NCBI RefSeq assembly: GCF_964204865.1
Contig: NC_135261.1
Location: 12,834,001 to 12,898,000, forward strand
Direction: 5' to 3'
Length of the DNA stretch: 64,000 nucleotides
From: Styela clava
Lineage: Eukaryota; Chordata; Ascidiacea; Stolidobranchia; Styelidae
Shown here: positions 25,001-34,992 of the stretch, piece after piece
Position numbering within the stretch: the stretch's first letter is position 1
How the letters are laid out: each line of letters begins with the position of its first letter
Notes under the pieces: generated by a model
Told to the model about the DNA's origin: nothing
The model's database searches: none
What the model saw: the letters and a program-made list of their open reading frames with translations, nothing else
Translations under genes and position numbers: made by a program

Positions 25001-28000
25001 AATCATTTTGAGCATCCAACTATGATCCGTGCTTGATCTGTCAACATTTTGTTTTTTTGTAAATTTTTTATTTTACTACTAAGTGAATTTTATTTGTGTA
25101 GGCATTTCAAAGCTTAGAGATACACGAAAGTATTTGTCATTACTTCAAAAATAAGTCATTTGAACGAGCGGGAAACAATTTCGCGCACATAATAAACAAA
25201 CAAAGATTCCAGACAACTATCGTGGACATGCTCTCACATATCATTGATTATTTCGCGTTTCGCTTCGCTTGCGAAGCTGAGTCTGGTTTTTCTGCAAAGG
25301 TGACGTAACCCTCTTTCAGAAGAGCGCTTGGAATTTCGTTTCTTTGTAACACGTGTTCATCGAAGCGATAAGAGTGTGAAACGTTCTCTCAAAATTTTTT
25401 GAAATTTCTCTCTTCTTACACGCGTAGGGTCGAACAGTTTCGCCTACGTCATTTGGGCGCGTTTTAGTAGGAAGACGCGAAAATAAGCTTTTTAAAGAGA
25501 TATTGGGGGTGTTCCTTGTACGTTTGGTTAACTGGTCATTGCATATTATAAAATGGTACATAAAGTCGATTGTATACAGCGGAAAAAAAGGGTTAATCTA
25601 TACGAAAATAATTTAATTCATATGCCGCAAATGATCAACTTGCGTAATTTACACAATAATAGATCGGCAAGAAACAAGAATCAAATTAGCAAAATAATGT
25701 AATATCATGCCGCATCGATGTATTCATATGCCGCAAATGTTCAATTTGCGTAATTTATACTAGTATAGATCGATGAAAAACAAGATTCAAACTAATATAA
25801 TGCGGCATCGATACATTCATATGTCGCGAATGTTTAACTTCGAAGTATACGGAATACGAGAATATTTTAATTCAATGCCACGTCGAGGCAATCATATACC
25901 GCAAATGTTAATTTGCGGGATTTATGCAAGAATAGATAGGTGAAAAACAAGAATCAAATTAATATAATGCCGCATTGATGCATTCGTATGCCGCAAATGA
26001 TCAACTTGTGTAGTCTGTGAAAAACAAGAATCAATTTGGCAAAATAGTTTAATCCAATTAATCATCGAGGCTTTTATTTTACTATAGATTGTTGACGCTC
26101 AAATTTAAATAAAAATCTCGAATATAATTATTAAATGATATCGTAATTCGTAATCGTTGTGCGTTCTGGAAGTTTCAGTTCTAAATAACCGAAGATGCTA
26201 TGTTAAATTGTTGTAATTACAGGTATTAACGGGCATACAAAGTTTCACTATCGATATTAATTTAACTATTGAAAAAAAAACTTCGATATCGTGCATCGTT
26301 TTGACTTCGTTATACGACAATTCAAACGATGTCATGTAGTCACAAACACTTATAATAAAATTAGTTGGACTCGTAGACGTATTAATCGAAACGCATAATT
26401 TTGTAATCTCTTGATATTATTTAAAAGTAATTATTTATTCACAGACGTTTGCATTTACGCGACATTATTTTAATTAGGCACTACCAACAGTAGACTGAAT
26501 ATAATGATTCAGAAATACATCGTATATTTAACCATATAGGTCAGTATACATCGGTAAGAAACGAAAATCAAATTAGCAAAATTCGAGAGCCGTGCCGAAC
26601 TGTGCGTGACTTTCTTTGACGTCATATCCAGACATCTGACGTTCTCACGCATCGAGCTCGCAGACAACTCGACGCCCCCGGTTTCACAGACGCCTATTCA
26701 TATTTTGGCTCTTCCGGAATGTAGACGCAAATCCGGATTCGGGATAGTGTGCCGTACTGTATGTGTTACCGTAAAAGCAGCTACCTTCGGATGATTTCAC
26801 TTTATTTTAATCGATAACTCTGCCGTTTCAAACTTGAAATATATTACATTGATGTAATTCTCTGCATTTGCATATAATTTTCTCTAGGATCGGATTATTT
26901 TTTCTGTCTTAATTGTCTCATTTTTCGTCATCTGTAACGACACAAATAAATATCTAACTTCGGATGGGTGTATCCCCTCCCTGCGTCACCGCAACTAGAG
27001 CGAAAAGTGCGTGCGTGAAGACAAAACACGCTTTACGTCGTTGCGTGAATGCCAGATGTTCAATCGACGTTGCGAGTGACGATGACGACCGTGGGATTTC
27101 CGGAGTGGCACTTTCAAGTTGTTTTTATACTAAAATGTCTCGTTTTATTTTCTCTTATCGTAACTTTAGATCCGATCATAGTCGATTTTGTTGTAGCCGA
27201 TAATGTTTCGATAGCGTTTTTACACTCCACACCATGTATAGTCGCACAATAAATATAATTGAGCATGCACATGACTGGATTCTTTATTAAACTTGACCTA
27301 CTTAAATGGCGGTCGTGCATAAATCACGACAAAACACCAATTTGGCAATTGGCAACTTTATTAAAATTACTTTCGTTAAATTCACGAAACGGAACTCACT
27401 TGCAACAATGATTGTTGTTATTTATCGCTGGTTAGATATTTTTATATTTACGCAATATTTGTCGACTGCTTACAATTTTTCTATTTTGAACCATATGTTG
27501 CCGTACCAAATGGAGAATTTGAAATTGTCAACACGAATGAATATGCTTTTTGTTAATTGCCATTTTTAATAAATTTAATTGTATTACATTTCCAGCATTT
27601 GACGCCATGAATTTCCGATTAGAGCTCGACCGATATCACTTTTTGGCACCGATAACGATATATCGGCCAACTAGTGACCGATATCGACATACCGATATCT
27701 ACAACCTGAACCCTACAGTGAATACAAATAGAAAGAAACATTCCGTTTCAGTCAATTAAAAGTTTATGTTGAAAAATAAAGCAGTCCTACACAGTGCTTG
27801 CATCATTAATAAAAGTTTCACAGCAAATAATAAGAACACACATTAATGCACAAAAGAAAAAAGGCAGTCAGTAAAAAGCTTATAGAAGTCCATTTTGATC
27901 CATACAGTAGTAGGTGGGAGTAGGCTTGCACGTAATTTACGGAATTATTTCGAGTTACGGAAGGGAAGTTACAAATTACGTAAAGTCGTAATTATTGGTC

Positions 28001-31000
28001 GAGCTGTTTCGCGTTTGAAACGTGGTCCTTCCAAGCAGTCAATTCCGTCGATTGTAAAAAATGAAAGTTTAACAAGTAGAAGAAGTTAGAGTTCCGGTAT
28101 TCGCAGCAGTTTTGAGCCGGCATGACGAGTTGTCACCCCGTTTGAGCGTTTGATTTCACGGTCAAAAAGATATTATTATAAGCGTTATCACCGTAATGCA
28201 ATTAACACCGACAGACTTTTTTGTCTTCACGATTTGGTATCTTTTTTATTCGGCGCTGATAATGATAAATAAGAATGTGTGATAGTTGATTGTAATTCCG
28301 GAAGGCGTATTTTTCTTTCTCTCCGTGAAACAGACATGAGACGAATTTTACCGTCGCTATAAGCGCTCAAAAGGAGAGAAGGCTAGGCTACTTTCTTTTC
28401 CCGACTCAATCACTTTTATTAATACAAATCACAGCGCATTAAAAAACAAAATAGAATTTATTAGCATTAATTTACAACGAGTTACGGGTAAGAATTTATC
28501 GCCGGCTAAATAATTAACATTTAGGCCGCGAAATGATTTGATATAGAATAAAGCTTGGTACTCGGAATATCGTCAATAATTCAGCATCAATAATTAATAT
28601 AAAATGCTGACTAGGTAGCAAAGTCGGATAATGTAAAAGTCGGATAATGCAATTTTTTCGTAATTACGGAATTGATTTTTGTCGATTACGTGCAAGCCTA
28701 GTGGGGTTACAAGATATTCGAAGGCGAGGACTCTCTGTTCATTGAAAGGCAAAATGAGAGAAGCGAAAAAAAGAAAACGCTCGGCCGCAGATATTTCCTG
28801 GGGAAAAATACTCATTTTTTAGAACGTGGAAAAGCGACTAACGCTGATATGATATATCGGCAAACACGCAATATCGGCCCGATATATCGGTCGAGCTCTA
28901 TTTCCGATCCACAGAAATTTGTTGATGCGCATATTTTAGCCGATATTGATCAATCGAGCAAATTATTTTCAAATCTACGCCAACCTGTCGGCGCCCGATT
29001 GTCTGGCGTCAAATCTGTAACGACGATGCAACATGACGTCGGCTTCGGAGTGAGCGACGTCAGGGTGACGTCAAGTTCAACGTGTGCGTCGAATGCTATT
29101 ATTATGATAAAAAAAATTATTCGAATTTTAATTTTTTATCGGGTCTCCCATGACATCTCGCGGTCAGTCTAATTTTCTATATACATTGATAAAGCCCTCT
29201 ATCGAATGACGCTATTTTGACGAAGTTAGCATCAGTAGAAGTCACAATTTGAGCCGCTCGAAAATGGAGTGTCAATTTTATTCTAAAACATGATTTTTTT
29301 AATCAAAATATAAATTAAAATGCGCGATTGAATATGATAACAGATTTGGATATATAAGCCCTCACTATAGAAACTGCCATAAGCACAATATGACGCAATT
29401 TAGTCGAGATATAAACGATTAAAAATTTCATCCGAAATTACAAACCATCCGAAGTTACCTGCTTTTACGGTACTCCTAACCCCCACCTGACTACGTCACT
29501 GAAAAATTACGTCATTTCGACGTCACAGTGGCGTCCTGCTATTGGTTTGTGGCAGCCAAAAAGTCAGTCGCTGTGGGTTTGGTCTTAGCGGCCGTGGTTT
29601 GAAAATCCCGCCATGGTTTTGCGGCAGCTCTAGACGCCACAAAATACTTGAAACTGCCCTTGTCTTTAACAATTCAACATTTTTATTGTGGTTGGGCTTA
29701 AAACATGGATCTGCTCAGCATTCTAACAGCTGCTAAAAGTTTTTTTTTTTGTCAAGAAACGGCAAATTTGGTCATGTCACAACAGCGATTAATTTAGATT
29801 GTTATCGAGGCAAGCATGACGCATCTCCCGTTGTGCCAGACGCTTCTCTATTGTGGGACTCATGAAGTGTTTGTTTTGATGAACCAAATGACTGAACAAT
29901 CTTTGCATTTGGAAAGTGGGCCATAATGTGATAGGGTTATGAATTCATTACCCAGTTACCCATTTTTAACTGATTCTTCTGCTTTTTTCTAACTAATGAA
30001 CTTATTCCATTTCTCAATTTTCAGCAACTTTTGGATGAATTTCCCAAATGTTTCGTTGTGGGGGCGGACAATGTCAGCTCCAAACAAATGCAACTGATCA
30101 GATCGTCGATTCGAAGCCAAGCTACTGTATTGATGGGGAAAAATACAATGATGCGAAAAGCTATCAGAGGTCATCTACAAAACAACCCAGATTTGGAAAA
30201 GTAACCAGTTTTATCATTTGAGTTGGTTGTCATTTTTATAAATCATTTCTATATGCAGATATTGCATAAACTTTATTAGGATCAGAATTGGTTACCACTA
30301 TAAAATTTAGTTAAAGTACCGTAAGTGGCCTACTTCTATTGAGCATGGCGTGACGATTTTTGCAAATTTATATTTAATGCCCACCTGACTAATAAAGTAT
30401 AGTTGCGATCGCCAGAAATGGCGTCTGCATATGCAATAATGAACCTACGAACCGCAGAAAGTGCCTTTATATACAATGCAGACTGCTCGACTTTTGGATG
30501 ATTGTCTGCATGTTTTAGACAACCGTTCATATGTTTTGGCAGGCCTCATTGCATCACTGTGTCATGGTCAAATGGGGTTATGAATGATATAGCAACGCCT
30601 GCTAGAAGTACTTGTTGTACTTTACCAGACCCAATATTTATATTTCATAGGTTTGGGTTCTGATTTTGATATTGCACTGAATAATAATGACTCTGGTTTG
30701 AACGGAAATGGCCAGAACCGAAGAATGGATATGATAAGCGAATAATAATGCTATTTTTATAAGTATGAATTTGGTAATTTTCAGAAATTTAATTGGGCTT
30801 TGTGGTCTGCCATCATACGTTTAAAATGATAGTTTTTCAAACTAAACTATTTCAAATTGTTTTTGAATTGAAGAGTTTAAAACGTCGAATATAATTGATT
30901 TTGAATTCAATTGTTTTGACATCTTTAGGCTTAGCGTTATAGATCACAGAATTCCCACAAACCTGTTTATTAACAAATTAATAACATTGAAAACTAGGAT

Positions 31001-33914
31001 AATCATGTTATCAAACTTCTATGTACAAGGGTCTTTTGAAAAGTATGATCCATATTAAAATTCATCATAAATTAAAGTGGCCCCGCTAGAAAAAAAATAA
31101 GGAAGTTCCGGAAATCAAGCTCAATTTATCAAGCCCCTTTCTTTAATTCACCTAAATTGAAATTCAACTCGCTATGATGATCATGTTCAACTGCACAGAT
31201 ATCTTGCTGTTATACGACATTGTCAGAAATGGCAGAACCCTTTGTCGTGGCGACAAGATTGTGAAATGAATTGTTCATAGAACTGTCTGAGCAGCTTTAT
31301 TTCAGTAATTTCACAAAGTATTAAATTCATGGTATAGGCACAATTGAACTTTTGGATTGATTATCTTTATTTACGGTTCTTGTATTGTGATTTTGTGGCC
31401 AAATAAACGGTACAACTTATCTTCAGGCTTCTTCCACACATCAAAGGTAATGTTGGACTCGTTTTCACTGATGGTGAGCTTGTTGATGTGAGAGATCTGT
31501 TATTGGCAAATAAGGTTGGCTTATTAAAGTATAAAATTATCTTAAAATTTTTATGGCGATTCTAGCAGGCAATGATGATATTCAAGTGCAGTTTAAGTTC
31601 AATTGTTATACAGTGCCGCCAGTAATGGCAGAACCCAGTACTGTGACGTTGAACTGATGAGATACATTGTTCTTTGAACAGACCGAGCCAGTTTGTGATT
31701 GAATGTTAGATTCTGCATATTAATGGTTGTTTTATATGAAGTATTTATTCTGCTTTTGCTCGAGACAAGGCTCTGCACAAAAAGCTGGTACGTAAGGGCT
31801 ATTTTAGTTTAGAAGAAACTGGATCTTTCAGGATTGGCGTTGCTAACTCAGTTTGTTATGCTCTCAGTGAGGTGGCGGGCATGGGATTTGAACGTGTGAT
31901 CCCACCATAGTTAGGTTTAGTTATAAGAGTCTTGCATCCACCATTGGTGTTTGAATGAGTGTAATTTGAATTTGTTCAGGTGTATAATATGGATTTTTCA
32001 ACTAGGGCTTATAAAAATTAAATTTAATCGAGACTTTTCCTCTCAGGTTGAAGCACCTGCTCGTGCAGGTGCTATTTCTCCAATTGATGTCATCATCCCT
32101 GCTCAAAACACTGGACTTGGTCCCGAGAAGACATCCTTTTTCCAGGCTCTGTCAATCCAGACCAAAATTTCCAGAGGAACCATTGAAATCATCGTAAGAA
32201 CGGTTTTTGTCTTGTCTGACGAAATATAATTTAAGCCTTTTCTTTCCCCTTTTAAAAGGGTTGCCTAACCACATTATGGTTTTGTGACCATGTCGGGGGG
32301 ATAAAACAAAGCAAACCGGTTTAAAACCCATGGAGTTGATTTTTTTCAAACTTGCATGGATCCTGTCTACCTGTACATAATGAAATAATTTTAATTTATT
32401 TCAGAAGTATACGAGCCATTCGTTGTCTTATTAAAGGTATATATCACCATAGTTCACGAATTTTTGGATTGTTTGTGTAAATAAAGATTAAAATTGCTAT
32501 TCTACGAGTTTCAATCGTGCGACTTGTGAGTGTAAATCAGGTAATGGCGATCTAAATAAAGTTGGAAGTATTTGGCTGCGTACTGTGTGCATATCTCGAG
32601 TGATAAATTCACAGCAAAGTAGGGTTTAATGTTCTGTAATATACACATTCGCTTAATTAATGTGATCAAAATATCACCTGATTGATAAATGTGGTAAGTA
32701 TTTTTTATAATATAACTAAATATAATACCGTCTTCCGAGAACATAATAATCCAAATCTAGTAGATTCTCAAACAATTGTATTTTCTCAGAACAATGTCCA
32801 TATTCTGAAGCCTGGTGATAAGGTAGGAGCTTCAGAAGCATCACTTCTGAACATGCTGAAAATCTCTCCCTTCACCTACGGTCTTGAAGTGCAACAAGGT
32901 TAGTCGGCTCTATTGTATGAATTATAATAGCTTTTCAGTAGGAAGCAGGTAAGCAACAATGAGTGTAAAAAATCTGAAAACCTATTGAAGATTTTAAAAA
33001 ATGCGGGCTTGTGCAAGAAACCTTGAATGTATAATAAAGCGAGTGTATGATAATAATAGTAGTTTTGCTACTTTTTTCTATCAAGTTCCCGTTCTTGCAA
33101 CGCTATATGAAGTTATTGTTGATATTTGCAGTGTACGATGCTGGTACCTGCTTCAGTCCTGCAGTCTTGGACATCACCCCTGAGGACATTCGTAAACGTT
33201 TCATGGAGGGAGTTTGTAACGTTGCCGCAGTGTCTCTGCAGATAGGCTACCCCACTGTTGCCTCTGCACCACACTCTATTATCAATGGTTTCAAGAACCT
33301 TCTGGCTATTGCTGCTGAAACTGAGATCACTTTCCCACAAGCAGAGCAGGTCAGTACTATGGGTACACAATAGCTGGTTGGCTCTCTTGTATGATATAAG
33401 AGAGGTCTCGGTTTAAGGTGTGGGAAATTTTCTGTTGTCATTCCTTAAGATTTCTCGATACGATGTTCTTGCGCCTTGACCCTGAACAGGGCTCTTTGTA
33501 AATATCCATTTATGTAAGGAACTTCATTTGGGAGTATTGAAAAATGTGACTGGTTTGGCATTGCTTACCTGATTTGTTTCGCACTGCGTGAGGCGATCTA
33601 CGTGGCAGCTGACCTTAATATTGCGGGACTCGTTTATGTGTGAATTTGCGTTATTTTAATGTAACTGGCTCGTAAGAGTTTCGTGTGTCTAACTCTACAT
33701 CACAGGTTTATTATAGATTTTTGTTTTGACTTTGGTTATGTAGCAATTTATTACAAAAAAATTCTTGTTTCAGATGAAAGCATACCTCGCTGATCCATCT
33801 GCTTTCGTGGTAGCTGCGGCTCCAGTCACAGAAGAAAAGAAGGAAGAAGCACCAGCTGCGGCGGAGGAAGAATCTGAATCTGATGAAGACATGGGATTTG
33901 ATCTGTTTGGCTAA
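22019..33914 (+). CDS. RPLP0: 60S acidic ribosomal protein P0 (uL10)
   Basis: Seven coding exons join cleanly: 22019-22072, 30025-30200, 31427-31514, 32047-32193, 32790-32898, 33132-33349 and 33774-33914 (933 nt, 310 residues; typical animal P0 is about 317). The start [18 protein letters not shown], the N-terminal rRNA-binding part ([30 protein letters not shown]), the central [13 protein letters not shown] and [15 protein letters not shown], and the alanine/glutamate-rich hinge are all in place. The acidic tail [11 protein letters not shown] matches the signature shared with P1 and P2. P0 anchors the P1/P2 stalk on the large subunit and helps recruit elongation factors. Intron 1 is about 7.95 kb and full of transposons and satellite. 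Introns 2 and 3 carry structured RNAs, and introns 3 and 6 contain SINEs. A poly(A) signal AATAAA is at 34035-34040. Identification is certain. Confidence 0.97.
22128..23792. mobile_element. DNA transposon with TA-type ends (outer element), RPLP0 intron 1
   Basis: Terminal inverted repeats of about 28 bp: TACCGTATTTATTCAATTAT at the left and its mirror, ending ATAAATACGGTA, at the right, with GCGCG/ATAACGCGC just inside. Terminal TA dinucleotides suggest TA-targeted integration. No transposase is visible. It is interrupted by a younger element at 22164-23189. The 23500-23660 part holds a short duplication of GTCAAACGCA(T/C)GCTGAGCT. Confidence 0.75.
22164..23189. mobile_element. Nested hAT-like element, 1.03 kb, perfect TSD
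   Basis: Inserted in the outer element. Ends are CCAGTCTGGATTTCATGG and, reversed, CCAGACTGGATTCCATGG. The flanks carry the perfect 8-bp duplication CTCGTGTA (22156-22163 and 23190-23197). Both subterminal regions are studded with GCGTGCA motifs (likely transposase-binding sites). The interior has three imperfect direct repeats of about 130 bp with GGATAAAAAATACGTTGAA and GGACGTTTGACCTTT (22318-22740). No transposase frame. Confidence 0.85.
24572..24915. repeat. Satellite block 1 (RPLP0 intron 1)
   Basis: Four tandem monomers of about 75-110 bp, each beginning ATGCCRCATCGATG-like and containing CATTCATATGCCGCAAATG. The order of monomer variants is repeated at 25600-26055. Confidence 0.75.
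24960..25599. other. Sequence separating the two satellite blocks
   Basis: About 640 bp with no monomer. It contains a short palindrome around CTTCGCTTGCGAAG at 25262. No gene. It may be an insertion into an originally continuous array. Confidence 0.4.
25600..26055. repeat. Satellite block 2 (RPLP0 intron 1)
   Basis: Five tandem monomers of the same family as 24572-24915. The succession of variants (one ending GATCGATGAAAAACAAG, the next with TTCGAAGTATACGG) repeats the order of block 1, suggesting a higher-order unit. A further partial monomer lies near 26540-26582. Confidence 0.75.
26767..29472. mobile_element. DNA transposon (outer), 2.7 kb, RPLP0 intron 1
   Basis: The left end TACCGTAAAAGCAG plus ACCTTCGGATG is mirrored by CATCCGAAGTTACC plus CTGCTTTTACGGTA at the right end. 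Terminal TA suggests TA-targeted insertion. The internal motif AACTTCGGATGG recurs near 26957. No transposase is identified. A hAT-type element is nested inside at 27620-28900. Confidence 0.65.
27620..28900. mobile_element. Nested hAT-type element, 1.28 kb, perfect TSD
   Basis: Inverted ends TAGAGCTCGACCGATAT and ATATCGGTCGAGCTCTA enclose 1,281 bp. The flanks carry the perfect 8-bp duplication TTTCCGAT (27612-27619 and 28901-28908). Further CGATAT motifs follow both termini. No complete transposase frame. Confidence 0.88.
31171..31294 (+). ncRNA. Box C/D-like structured RNA, RPLP0 intron 2
   Basis: About 124 nt, opening with the C-box-like ATGATGA (31174-31180) and closing with CTGA (31287-31290). 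Inside, ATCTTG pairs with CAAGAT, and ACGACA pairs with TGTCGT further in. The loop contains CAGAAATGGCAGAACCC. A second small hairpin, GTTC/GAAC, lies before the D box. A related copy sits in intron 3 with the same layout. Ribosomal-protein introns are typical hosts of snoRNAs. The target RNA and known family were not recognised, and the terminal stem is short. Confidence 0.6.
31565..31690 (+). ncRNA. Box C/D-like structured RNA, RPLP0 intron 3
   Basis: About 126 nt, related to 31171-31294. It has a C-box ATGATGA (31572-31578), a degenerate closing box CCGA (31682-31685) flanked by GGC/GCC, and an outer internal stem AGTTCAA/TTGAACT. An inner ACAGT/ACTGT stem, the shared loop AATGGCAGAACCCA and the shared GTTC/GAAC hairpin follow. 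Both internal stems differ in sequence from the intron 2 copy yet stay paired, which supports selection on the fold. Confidence 0.6.
31755..31935 (-). repeat. tRNA-derived SINE, RPLP0 intron 3
   Basis: Member of a dispersed family. The plus strand shows the tail motif GAGACAAGGCTCTGCAC, then GTTGCTAACTCAGTTTGTTA, and near the other end GGGATTTGAACGTG, whose complement is a tRNA B-box-like sequence. Another degraded copy is in intron 6 (about 33478-33610, CTGAACAGGGCTCTTTG). Confidence 0.6.
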
Positions 33915-34040
33915 ATCAATTGCATGTGCATTACAAGTACTTGGAATTTGCTACTGAAGTATGCTTCAGTATAAATACAAGTAAAAGGATTGCCAAGTAT
34001 AGTGTTACTTATCAAGGGGAGTGTTGCAAGAGAAAATAAA

Positions 34041-34992
34041 TTTGGAGGCGGTGAGGATAGTACTGTAGATGCCTCAGCGGCTCAGATGACTTGAAATTTT
34101 TTAACTGGGGGCCAAAGCAAGATTAGGCTTGTTGCTTCAACTGCAATTGAAGTTCGTTTTGAGGGACGCAAAGGCTAATATAATGCAAAAAAGCGGGATT
34201 CGCCAGATAGTTTTTTTTGAGTGTTTACTCTGGTTTTCGAGAACATGGAACATTAAAACGGTGGTCGGCCGCTGTAGCATACTTAATCTGATTTGGTGAG
34301 TGACTACATGCACTCTGGAACAGGATAGAGTTTACATGTTCTGGGGGAAGGGGAGTCGAATTAGACGTCTTTATCATATGGATCGGGGCCGCGATGCTGG
34401 GCGCAAAACTCATTTCACTTTCTAAGAGAACTTCCGTTTTTTCTAATTTAATTGCTTAAGATTATTTCACAGGTTGTTTTCGCTTTTTTGTGCAAATTGT
34501 TTGAACATAATGCGATTTGAAAACTTACACACTAAATAGCTTTTGAATGATAAACGCGGGCTATGAGTGCTAATAGCCTCTGGAGGGGCCTATAAAAGGT
34601 TGGTACCTACTGATATGAGTGGTCCTGTTTACGTAACCTGTCGCATAGATGATTGGCCAAAAACCCCCTCGGCGCACAGGGAAATCAGTGTTCTTAACGC
34701 GATGTGACACCCGGTTGCTAGGGCAATTTTGTCTTACTTGCTCTTTAACAACTTAGCCCAACAGGAAATACGATAAAACAGTTAATGAAATACATATATT
34801 TGGCACCATTACTTTTTCCTAGGCAAATTAATTTGGTTGCATAGAACATATTTTTTGAGGAGCAAACTGCAACTTCCTCTCTGTAACAGGCTGTGATTTT
34901 CACTGACACTCAGTCAAGAAGCGGGACGAGCTGTGATGTACTCCTTCTTGTTTAAAACACACGAGTTGCACAGGGGTTCGTAAATTGAAATG
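34041..34992. other. Intergenic between the convergent RPLP0 and S28 protease genes
   Basis: Downstream of both genes. No exon or repeat terminus recognised. One stretch near 34225-34413 is open on the minus strand but has no recognisable content. Confidence 0.4.

Noticed and set aside
24572-26055. CRISPR-like regularly spaced repeats
   Set aside because: Adjacent diverged monomers without constant repeats and unique spacers, in a eukaryotic intron: this is a satellite array.
30400-30540. Possible H/ACA snoRNA in RPLP0 intron 2 (hairpins with GCCA/TGGC and GCAG/CTGC)
   Set aside because: No good ANANNA hinge or terminal ACA at the right distance, and no second copy to test the fold.
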